Below are positions 7,284-12,816 of a DNA stretch of 12,816 nt, one piece after another. This stretch comes from Sphingomonadales bacterium UBA6174 (lineage in GTDB: Bacteria > Pseudomonadota > Alphaproteobacteria > Sphingomonadales > Sphingomonadaceae). The notes beneath the pieces are model-generated. The model was not told the DNA's origin. It saw nothing but the letters and a program-made list of their open reading frames with translations, and searched no databases. The stretch lies in assembly GCA_002422945.1 (NCBI GenBank), contig DITW01000088.1, positions 1-12,816 on the forward strand, written 5' to 3'. Every line of letters begins with the position of its first letter. The first letter of the stretch is position 1. Position numbers and translations under genes: made by a program.

Positions 7284-7312
7284 TTGTATTTCGGACGAAA
7301 CTCTGCTATAAA
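7284..7312 (+). promoter_or_regulatory. Promoter-like sequence downstream of bioR
   Basis: TTGTAT (7284-7289), a 17-nt spacer and TATAAA (7307-7312) preceded by TGC resemble a sigma-70 promoter with an extended -10. The -35 matches TTGACA at only three positions. It points right, towards the small ORF at 7385, and would start near 7319. No other plus-strand gene lies downstream before the convergent kinase. Confidence 0.4.
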
Positions 7313-7384
7313 TATCGCTGTTTCCCGGTGTTTTCAGGGAATGTTGCTGCGCCCTTTTAAAATGGCGAGGAAAGCGAGGGAGTT

Positions 7385-7618
7385 ATGGTCAGGCTGGACC
7401 CGGAGCCCCCGGATGATGGAGCGCAAAGCCTGTTGCGACGGGCCATCGGGGCGACCATGTCATGTCTGAATTGTGGGCCTGCAACACGGGGCTGGTGCGG
7501 GACGGTCATGCATATTGTCAGCCTGAGGTTTATCCGGGGGCGATCACATCGTCGCGAATTATTCCATGCGATCGATGAATGGATCGACGATACATCCGAG
7601 GGTCAGGATAAGAAATAG
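7385..7618 (+). CDS. Possible small hypothetical protein with clustered cysteines (77 aa)
   Basis: I do not recognise this protein. The ATG at 7385 is preceded by GAGG with a 5-nt spacer, and a promoter-like sequence lies about 70 nt further up. The product has an acidic start, then MSCLNCGPATRGWCG with CxxC plus a third cysteine (about 25-39), a basic segment, and an acidic, lysine-ending tail. No signal peptide or membrane helix is obvious. Codon use includes rare AGG, GGA and CGA codons, and competing short frames exist over the same bases, including a 40-codon one starting within it at 7459-7464. It ends 12 nt before the miniature inverted-repeat element. It may be a real small protein, a remnant gene, or a chance frame in convergent intergenic DNA. 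Confidence 0.3.
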   Translation: MVRLDPEPPDDGAQSLLRRAIGATMSCLNCGPATRGWCGTVMHIVSLRFIRGRSHRRELFHAIDEWIDDTSEGQDKK

Positions 7619-7630
7619 CCGGGTCGTGAC

Positions 7631-7664
7631 TTAGGGTCAGGACCTATTAAATTGCCAAGCGTGA
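7631..7664 (+). repeat. Left terminal inverted repeat, 34 bp
   Basis: This arm is an exact reverse complement of 7869-7902. It begins TTAGGGTCAGG and ends GCCAAGCGTGA. The match stops cleanly at both ends (C at 7630 versus T at 7903, C at 7665 versus A at 7868). Confidence 0.95.
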
Positions 7665-7760
7665 CGATGCCAGATTTGGTTCACAGTTAGGCGCGAATGC
7701 GCGGAATAGCAGGGCTATTTCGCAATTGAGCAACGCCGCTGTGGGCCAAATCTGGCATCG
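7665..7760. repeat. Internal palindrome A of the element
   Basis: A perfect 15-bp stem pairs CGATGCCAGATTTGG (7665-7679) with CCAAATCTGGCATCG (7746-7760). It continues through two T-G positions into CACAG/CTGTG (7682-7686 with 7739-7743). The tip contains GCGGAATAGC / GCTATTTCGC (7701-7710 with 7714-7723), paired apart from one G-T. It starts immediately after the left terminal repeat. Confidence 0.85.
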
Positions 7761-7769
7761 CCCTGCGGG

Positions 7770-7868
7770 TGGGTTCATTTCGGGCGATCTACCGCGTCAA
7801 GACTATCTCGACGTAGCGGTGCTACGCCGAGATAGTCTTTCCTCGCATCTCATCCCGAACTAAACCCA
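7770..7868. repeat. Internal palindrome B/C of the element
   Basis: The outer arms TGGGTTCATTTCGGG (7770-7784) and CCCGAACTAAACCCA (7854-7868) pair with two mismatches. Inside is a strong hairpin: AAGACTATCTCG (7799-7810) with CGAGATAGTCTT (7828-7839), one A-C mismatch, then CGTAGC/GCTACG closing on a 3-nt loop GGT. It ends exactly where the right terminal repeat begins. Confidence 0.85.
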
Positions 7869-7902
7869 TCACGCTTGGCAATTTAATAGGTCCTGACCCT
7901 AA
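7869..7902 (-). repeat. Right terminal inverted repeat, 34 bp, containing the kinase stop codon
   Basis: This is an exact reverse complement of 7631-7664. On the minus strand the kinase reads into it and terminates at TAG (7901-7899), the second to fourth bases of the repeat. Confidence 0.95.
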
Positions 7903-10169
7903 TATGTGGAGATGGCCGCCGATGGTCGGTCCCGCGTCAGTTCGTGGAGCAATTCCAACAAGGGACCGCTGTCAAATGGCTTGGTCATAAAGCCATCAAA
8001 CCCGCAATCCGCATAAATATGGCGCCGGGATACATCCGCATCCGCCGTCAACGCCATAATCGGCACCTGTCGATATGGATCGTCAAGCGCGCGAATTTTG
8101 CGCGAGGCTTCTGCGCCATCCATCACCGGCATTTGCATGTCCATGATGACCACGTCAAAGCCGCCATTGGCGACCGCTTCCACCGCCAATAGGCCATTTT
8201 CGACCACGGTCACATCATGCCCAAAGGCCTTTAATGTTTCCGACGTGACCATTTGCACGATGGGGCTGTCTTCGGCCAACAGGATGTTCAGCCGGGGCAT
8301 GGTCATTGCCGCATCGCTGGTTAAAGCGGGTTGCGGCGCTGAGTAGCTGGCAGGCATGTGGCCCTCCGCCTGACGGCTCTCTGGCAGATGTCCCTCCGGC
8401 AGGTCCACTTCAAACCAGAATATGGCCCCTTGTTCGCCATCGCTGAGCACATCTATTTCGCCGGACATCGCCTCCACCAGATGCTTGCAAATGCTGAGGC
8501 CCAAGCCGGTGCCGCCATATTTGCGCGTGGTCGATGGATCGCCTTGCACAAAGGGATTGAACAGCCGCTCCCGCATTTCCGGGGGCACGCCGATACCATT
8601 GTCCCGCACCTCGAAACGCCAGCGGAAGCCGTCTGCGGTCGGGTGCTTCGCCTTGATCCTGATCTGGACATCACCTTCCGAGGTGAATTTAATCGCATTA
8701 TTGACGAGATTGCCAAGGATCTGCTGCAAACGGAGCTGGTCGGCCAATACTACCGGCTTTTGCCCAAGCACTTGCCAATCGAGCCGCACGGCCTTTCTAC
8801 TTGCCGCCGCGTCATATAATTCCACGACGGATTGTGCGAGCAGATGCAAGTCGAGCGGATTCGCATCGAGCATTGGCACTTCGCTATCCAGTTTAGAGAA
8901 ATCCAGCACATCATTGATGAGGCGGCGCAACAGATTGGCCGATCCTTCAAGGCGATTCAAAAATTCGCTGCGTCGTTCTTCGGATTTGATGTTTTTCAGC
9001 AGTTGAATAATGCCGATAACACCGGTCAATGGCGTGCGTAATTCATGGCTGATGAGGGCGATGAATCGGGATTTTTCCTTCTCAGACTCTCGCGATATTT
9101 CAAGTTCGTTCAGGGCCTTGGCTTTTGCGGCTTTAACATCGCTCAATGTTTCAAGGGCATGGATCATCTGATTAAAGCTGATCTGTAAATGCCCGATTTC
9201 ATCGTTGAAGCCATCAAATTCGATCGGCGTCAGCACGCCGGTCTTCGATACGATGCCAAGATGACGTTCCAACCGGGACAGTCGGTTGGTCGCGCCATAA
9301 CGTGCAAGGCTATACAAGATGACGATCATCGCGAGGATCAGCAATGCCACCCCATATACCATCGATTGTTGCAGACTTCGCCCCGCCGCCGCGATATCCC
9401 GATTTTGTCGATAGACGATATGGCCTATTTCTTTGCCATCCAGCCCTTTTATCGGCACCTCAATATGCGAGAAATATGTGTCTTGCCTGATTTCAAGACC
9501 GCTATTTTGGTCGATGCTGAAGCTGTAGCTGGCGTTGATCTGCAAGAGGTCCGAAATCAGCTTGGGGGTGATTTCGCGCCCGATAATGACATAGCCTTCC
9601 GGTGTGCCGGAACCATCGGTATTGAAGATAGCGGTGGCGCCAATCGCCAGCAGCTTGTCGCCAACATGGGTAAAGCTGCCGAACTGCCCCTCTTTGATGA
9701 TGCGCTGCATGACAATTGCCGAACGCGCATAGGCCATCCATGCCCGAGCCTGCGCCGGTTCTTCCTTTAACGCGGCGACGTCGAAATAATTGCCCCGAGA
9801 AAATTGCTGATCAAAGCGCAGATAGGCGATCGCGTTGGCGTCGAGATTCTTCATCGACATGGCGGTAAGATAGTTGCTTTCAAATTGGTGGTTTTGATCG
9901 CGAAGATAGATGGCGCTATCGTCCCAAAAGCCCCAATCGCGGACGCTGCCGATCATGGATTGTTCGATATTGTGCAATACGGCATTGGTGCGAGTGACAC
10001 CGGTCGCGATTTCGCGCTGTTCCAATGTGCCGAATTGCCGGTTCACGACGAATGTGCCCAGCAGCAGGATTGCGAGTATGCCGATGATGCCCACCACCGC
10101 GACGCACACCCCAAGCTTCAGGCTGAGACGACTGTTCCGGAAACGATGGACGATGGATTGCCTGCTCAT
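7899..10169 (-). CDS. CHASE4 hybrid sensor histidine kinase with C-terminal receiver
   Basis: A 756-residue inner-membrane sensor kinase. TM1 is about 18-43 and TM2 about 268-289. The periplasmic part between them begins with RDWGFWDD (77-84), the CHASE4 signature. A HAMP-like linker follows (about 290-345), then HisKA with ISHELRTPL and phosphoacceptor H375. The HATPase has N-box NLVNNAIKF (N487, N491), G1 DNGIG (523-527) and G2 GGTGLGLSI (552-560). The REC domain (about 626-742) has E633/D634, phosphoacceptor D677, T708 and K730, all intact. The linker before REC carries an imperfect repeat (PEGHLP / AEGHMP). It has no HPt domain of its own; a separate HPt gene lies 143 nt upstream. Phosphate would move H375 to D677 to HPt. 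The TAG stop lies inside the miniature element. The ligand is unknown. The Shine-Dalgarno sequence is weak. Confidence 0.93.
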   Translation of the reverse strand: MSRQSIVHRFRNSRLSLKLGVCVAVVGIIGILAILLLGTFVVNRQFGTLEQREIATGVTRTNAVLHNIEQSMIGSVRDWGFWDDSAIYLRDQNHQFESNYLTAMSMKNLDANAIAYLRFDQQFSRGNYFDVAALKEEPAQARAWMAYARSAIVMQRIIKEGQFGSFTHVGDKLLAIGATAIFNTDGSGTPEGYVIIGREITPKLISDLLQINASYSFSIDQNSGLEIRQDTYFSHIEVPIKGLDGKEIGHIVYRQNRDIAAAGRSLQQSMVYGVALLILAMIVILYSLARYGATNRLSRLERHLGIVSKTGVLTPIEFDGFNDEIGHLQISFNQMIHALETLSDVKAAKAKALNELEISRESEKEKSRFIALISHELRTPLTGVIGIIQLLKNIKSEERRSEFLNRLEGSANLLRRLINDVLDFSKLDSEVPMLDANPLDLHLLAQSVVELYDAAASRKAVRLDWQVLGQKPVVLADQLRLQQILGNLVNNAIKFTSEGDVQIRIKAKHPTADGFRWRFEVRDNGIGVPPEMRERLFNPFVQGDPSTTRKYGGTGLGLSICKHLVEAMSGEIDVLSDGEQGAIFWFEVDLPEGHLPESRQAEGHMPASYSAPQPALTSDAAMTMPRLNILLAEDSPIVQMVTSETLKAFGHDVTVVENGLLAVEAVANGGFDVVIMDMQMPVMDGAEASRKIRALDDPYRQVPIMALTADADVSRRHIYADCGFDGFMTKPFDSGPLLELLHELTRDRPSAAISTY

Positions 10170-10188
10170 TACGATCCGATCTGGCGTT

Positions 10189-10247
10189 GGTTTTTTCTAC
10201 CCCGGTTCAAGCGTCAAGCCACTCGACAGCGTTGAAGGTGAAAAACC
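10189..10247 (-). promoter_or_regulatory. Imperfect hairpin in the HPt-kinase spacer
   Basis: In the 143-nt gap between the HPt gene and the kinase, GGTTTTTTC (10189-10197) pairs with GAAAAACC (10240-10247). TTCAAGC and GCGTTGAA pair further in with a one-base bulge. Reading the minus strand, this hairpin would lie just before the kinase start and could attenuate transcription or mark an RNA processing site. No clear promoter is visible in the gap; TTGACG is present on the minus strand but lacks a -10 at suitable spacing. Confidence 0.3.
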
Positions 10248-10312
10248 GTGCCGTAATCTCCTGCTACATGAAATTGCGCGAGGAGGAAAAACCCTTTGTC
10301 TGGCCGAAATGA

Positions 10313-10738
10313 TTATGCATTGCGATCGGCGATAGCGCGCAGCGTGTCCGTTGCCACTTGTCGCAGGTGATTGACGACATAGAGAATATTCTCACCTTCG
10401 TCCGCTATTTTTTCAATCTGCCCCAGTCCATCGGCCAAGCGCGTCACACCCAAAATGCTCGATGCGCCCCGCAGGCGATGCGCTGCCTTACGGGCTTGCG
10501 CAAACTTGCCGGAGGCAAGATCGTCAATCATAATGGGGATATTGTCGACAATCTCTGTGCTGATCATATTGAACATGTTGGCGACGGCTTGATGACCGAT
10601 CAGCGCTTCCATCTCCGCGATCTTGTTCAGATCAAGCAGCGGGATCGGATGTATCGCCACCGGGTCCGAAAAATGATCATTGGGCGCGATTACTTCGCCC
10701 TCATCACGCATGTCGGTGGCCAAATTTGAACGCAACAT
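10313..10738 (-). CDS. Stand-alone histidine phosphotransfer (HPt) protein
   Basis: A 141-residue soluble protein with an HPt four-helix domain from about residue 35 to the end. The signature AAHRLRGASSILGVTRLADGLGQIE (85-109) carries the phosphoacceptor H87, followed by the usual LxGxS pattern and the glycine that lets the receiver approach. The first 30 residues are acidic and probably flexible. The ATG at 10736-10738 has AAGGA 9 nt upstream. It is transcribed with the downstream hybrid kinase, whose receiver D677 is the obvious phosphate donor. The final response regulator is not in the window. Assignment as HPt is firm; the pathway it serves is unknown. Confidence 0.9.
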   Translation of the reverse strand: MLRSNLATDMRDEGEVIAPNDHFSDPVAIHPIPLLDLNKIAEMEALIGHQAVANMFNMISTEIVDNIPIMIDDLASGKFAQARKAAHRLRGASSILGVTRLADGLGQIEKIADEGENILYVVNHLRQVATDTLRAIADRNA

Positions 10739-10969
10739 TCGGGATCATCCTTCGGTCTTCAACTCATCACCTGATGTACCTTATTGAACCATGTCCGATT
10801 GAGGAAATTTTATCTCCCTCAAAATGGCATCGCCTGATGGGGGCGGCCATTCGCTCGCGCCTTATAGGCTATCAGCACCGAGCCCTTCGCACCGCGCGCG
10901 GGCCTGTTGCGCATTGTTGTCGGGGGTGTTGCGTTCATCCGGTGCGCGGTTGCTACAATATGGGGGGGC
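10739..10969 (-). promoter_or_regulatory. Spacer between the SDR and HPt genes, expected HPt promoter
   Basis: This 231-bp gap follows the SDR stop and precedes the HPt gene. An A+T-rich patch around 10800-10825 contains TAAAAT on the minus strand and a short inverted repeat TTGAGG (10799-10804) / CCTCAA (10817-10822). I see no good -35, no clear terminator for the SDR gene and no further coding frame with support. Confidence 0.3.
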
Positions 10970-11725
10970 TTACAGGCTGCTCGTCAAATGCCCGCCATCG
11001 ACGGCCAATATCGATCCGGTCATATAGGATGACGCGCCGGAGGCGAGCATCAACAACGGCGCATCAAGGTCTGTCACTTGGCCAAGGCGGCGTTGCGGGA
11101 TGCGCCGGATCATGGCTTTGCCGGGGTCGCTTGCCCAGAATTCCTCGTTGAGTTCGGTCTCGACATAGCCGGGGGCGATGGCGTTGACCTGGATATTATA
11201 CCGCGCCCATTCCAACGCCAAAATCTTCGTCATCTGGATCAAACCAGCCTTGGACACGGCATAGGGCAGGACCATCCCCGCCTGACGCAGGCCGAGGATC
11301 GAGGCGATGTTGATGATCTGACCGCCCCGGCCATGGGCTTTCATCGCGCGCGCCGCCGCCTGTGCCATCAGGAAACAGCCCTTGAGATTGGTATCGATCA
11401 CCGCATCCCAATCATCTTCTGTTTGGTCGAGGGCCGATGCCTCGCGCACCAATCCCGCATTGTTGACGAGGACATCGAGTGCCGCCAACCGGGGCCCCAG
11501 CGCCTGAATGCTGGCCGGGTCGGTGACATCGAGGCGGGCGATTTCAACCGAGCCTCCGGTGGCGGCGATCCGTTCGGCCAATGCCGCAAGAGCTGCCTCG
11601 CGTCGGGCAGCGATGATGACATGCGCCCCGACAGCGGCCAGCACGGACGCGAAATGGGCGCCCAAACCGCTTGATGCGCCGGTGATGAGGACAGTTTTAC
11701 CGGATAGTTGATGGTTCATCGTCAT
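10970..11725 (-). CDS. Short-chain dehydrogenase/reductase (SDR)
   Basis: A 251-residue classical SDR, an NAD(P)-dependent oxidoreductase. Motifs: the Rossmann TGASSGLG (15-22), NNAG (88-91), the structural N113, catalytic S142, Y155 and K159 (YAVSK), then PGYVETEL and the C-terminal SSYMTGSILAVDGGH. Arg41-Arg42 after the second strand suggests a preference for NADP(H) (inference). The substrate cannot be told; relatives act on 3-oxoacyl, gluconate-like and secondary-alcohol substrates. The ATG at 11723-11725 overlaps the upstream MBL gene stop as ATGA, so the two are translationally coupled. A second ATG at 11717-11719 is less likely because it loses the coupling. Confidence 0.9.
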   Translation of the reverse strand: MTMNHQLSGKTVLITGASSGLGAHFASVLAAVGAHVIIAARREAALAALAERIAATGGSVEIARLDVTDPASIQALGPRLAALDVLVNNAGLVREASALDQTEDDWDAVIDTNLKGCFLMAQAAARAMKAHGRGGQIINIASILGLRQAGMVLPYAVSKAGLIQMTKILALEWARYNIQVNAIAPGYVETELNEEFWASDPGKAMIRRIPQRRLGQVTDLDAPLLMLASGASSYMTGSILAVDGGHLTSSL

Positions 11726-12813
11726 GTCCGCTTCAGATGTTGTGCATGGAATAATTGGCTGGGAAGGGCTGTCCAGCGTTGGACACCTAAAGCGTCGAGC
11801 TTGGCGGTGGCAAGCCCCCGTGTCCGTAAGCAGGCGAGATGGGCAAGCGTTTCGCCTGCGGCCATCAGGCTCAGTTCAGTGGTGATGGGGCGATGGTACA
11901 GCACGGGGAAGAGGGCCGCAGGTGTCATTTCCTTGCCGATCAGCGCATTATGCAGGGAGGCCAGGTCTTTCTCATGTCCTGCGATGAGGGTGTCGATACG
12001 ATCATGCAGCCCATGAAAGGGTTTGCCATGGGCGGGCAGTACCAGCACGTCATCGGGTACGATCTGCTTGATCCGTTCCAGCGTGAACAGCCAGTCGGTG
12101 AGGGGATCGGCGTCTGGTTCATAAGGATAGACCGAGACATTGCTGGTGATGCGCGGCAACACCTGATCGCCAGACACGAACAGCTTGAGTGCAGGGCTAT
12201 AGAAACAGGCATGTTCGGGCGAATGGCCGCTGCCAACCACGATCTGCCATGTGATACCGTCAATGTCGAAATGCTGCCCATGGGCAAGGGCATTGAATGC
12301 ATCGGGCATCGGATAGATCATCCGGCCAAACTCACCGAAGATCATCCGGTAACGGTCCAAGGCGGCTTCATCGAGACCGGCGGCGCGATAGAAGTCGAGC
12401 GAATGTTGCGGTGCCGACCGGGCGACATCCCATGCCAGCATCCGCAGGGTGAAATATTCGAGCCGCGTCATATGGAGCCGCGCCCCATAGGTTTCGGATA
12501 ACCACCCGCTCAGACCACTATGGTCTGGATGCATATGGGTGCAAAACACCCGCTTGGGCGCGGCATCGTTGAACAGGCGACTGGCAATCTGCTGCCATGC
12601 GGCAAGGGTGGCGGGGTTGCGCCAGCCGGTATCCATCACCGCCCAGTCACCATGATCGCGGAGCAGCCAGATGTTGATCGCGGCGAGCTGATCATTGACT
12701 GGCATCGATGCCCAGAACAGGCCGTCCGCGATCTCTATCAGGTCGCCGCTCCCCGTCGCCGGTGGCGCGAGATCGAGATAGCGGGGCGCATGATGAGAAG
12801 TTTGTTCAGTCAA
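11722..12813 (-). CDS. Metallo-beta-lactamase-fold hydrolase with C-terminal winged-helix-like region
   Basis: The protein has the dinuclear metal site of the MBL superfamily: THMHPDH (H93, H95, D97, H98), GSGHSPEH (H197), SGDQVLP (D216) and LPAHGKPF (H262). After about residue 270 a helical segment with TLIAGHEKDL and AAGETLAHLACL resembles the winged-helix tail of LACTB2-like hydrolases. This points to ester or thioester hydrolysis or a nuclease-like activity rather than antibiotic breakdown. The substrate is unknown. The start is uncertain: the first codon available is TTG at 12811-12813, and the frame stays open to the window edge, so the true start may lie outside. The first internal ATG (residue 37) is too far in. 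It is coupled to the SDR by ATGA. Confidence 0.88.
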   Translation of the reverse strand: MTEQTSHHAPRYLDLAPPATGSGDLIEIADGLFWASMPVNDQLAAINIWLLRDHGDWAVMDTGWRNPATLAAWQQIASRLFNDAAPKRVFCTHMHPDHSGLSGWLSETYGARLHMTRLEYFTLRMLAWDVARSAPQHSLDFYRAAGLDEAALDRYRMIFGEFGRMIYPMPDAFNALAHGQHFDIDGITWQIVVGSGHSPEHACFYSPALKLFVSGDQVLPRITSNVSVYPYEPDADPLTDWLFTLERIKQIVPDDVLVLPAHGKPFHGLHDRIDTLIAGHEKDLASLHNALIGKEMTPAALFPVLYHRPITTELSLMAAGETLAHLACLRTRGLATAKLDALGVQRWTALPSQLFHAQHLKRT

Positions 12814-12816
12814 TAT

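Larger units (their letters stand above)
7631..7902. mobile_element. Miniature inverted-repeat element (MITE-like), 272 bp, TA-flanked
   Basis: The ends are perfect 34-bp inverted repeats, 7631-7664 and 7869-7902, beginning TTAGGGTCAGGACC. No coding frame of note lies inside. If the outer TA dinucleotides (7632-7633 and 7900-7901) are the duplicated target, the core is 7634-7899, starting GGGTCA and ending TGACCC. A TA target is typical of IS630/Tc1-mariner elements and of MITEs moved by them (family knowledge; the link here is inference). The interior is two nested palindromes, 7665-7760 and 7770-7868, separated by CCCTGCGGG, so nearly every base is in a stem. It lies between the converging bioR side and the kinase, and its right end contains the kinase stop codon. 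It may also act as a transcription barrier. I cannot tie it to a named family without a search. Confidence 0.85.

Noticed and set aside
7263..7469. 68-codon plus-strand frame between bioR and the element
   Set aside because: No ribosome-binding site is visible, it begins before the promoter-like sequence, and it overlaps the somewhat better 7385 frame.
7799..7839. Strong hairpin as an intrinsic terminator
   Set aside because: The stem is followed by only TTT and then CC on the plus strand, and by a short mixed sequence on the minus strand; it is better explained as part of the miniature element.
1..12816. CRISPR array, tRNA or rRNA genes, prophage or defence system
   Set aside because: I found no spaced direct repeats, no cloverleaf-like segment and no phage or defence proteins on either strand.

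Overview
The window looks like a chromosomal segment of an alphaproteobacterium, most plausibly a sphingomonad. The reasons are a moderately high G+C genome with ATGA/GTGA-coupled genes, a GntR/FCD regulator paired with the alphaproteobacterial BioR operator TTATMKATAA, and the general style of the proteins. I cannot name the genus from sequence alone.

Layout, left to right. (1) 1-717, minus strand: the N-terminal 239 codons of a membrane GT2 glycosyltransferase of the cellulose-synthase type, running off the left edge. It is preceded by an unusually A+T-rich leader (about 760-900). (2) 953-6482, minus strand: a compact biotin operon transcribed bioB-bioF-bioH-like-bioC-bioD-bioA. Every junction except bioB/bioF overlaps (GTGA, ATGA, TGATG, ATGA). 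It encodes the pimeloyl-ACP methyl-ester branch (BioC plus a small alpha/beta-hydrolase in the BioH/BioG role) and the four late steps BioF, BioA, BioD and BioB. (3) 6592-7248, plus strand: a divergent GntR-family regulator, called BioR. The 109-bp divergent spacer holds two identical perfect palindromes TTATCGATAA that match the published BioR box. One lies just before the bioB ribosome-binding site and the other ends one base before the bioR ATG. (4) 7249-7898: a spacer between convergent genes. It holds a promoter-like sequence, a doubtful 77-codon ORF with cysteines, and a 272-bp palindromic miniature element (7631-7902) with perfect 34-bp terminal inverted repeats. (5) 7899-10738, minus strand: an HPt protein followed by a CHASE4-HAMP-HisKA-HATPase-REC hybrid histidine kinase, together most of a multistep phosphorelay. 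(6) 10970-12813, minus strand: a metallo-beta-lactamase-fold hydrolase translationally coupled to a short-chain dehydrogenase, with the MBL start at or beyond the right edge.

How it works together. BioR very likely represses the biotin operon and itself through the two boxes (inference from family and site position). The phosphorelay pair has no output regulator here. The MBL/SDR pair looks like a two-gene metabolic operon of unknown substrate.

The most unusual item is the miniature element. Almost all of its length folds into nested stems. It appears to have inserted into a TA inside the kinase stop codon, so the TAG that now ends the kinase lies in the element end. Joining the flanks across a single TA recreates a TAA stop at the same codon, so the insertion would be neutral for the protein.
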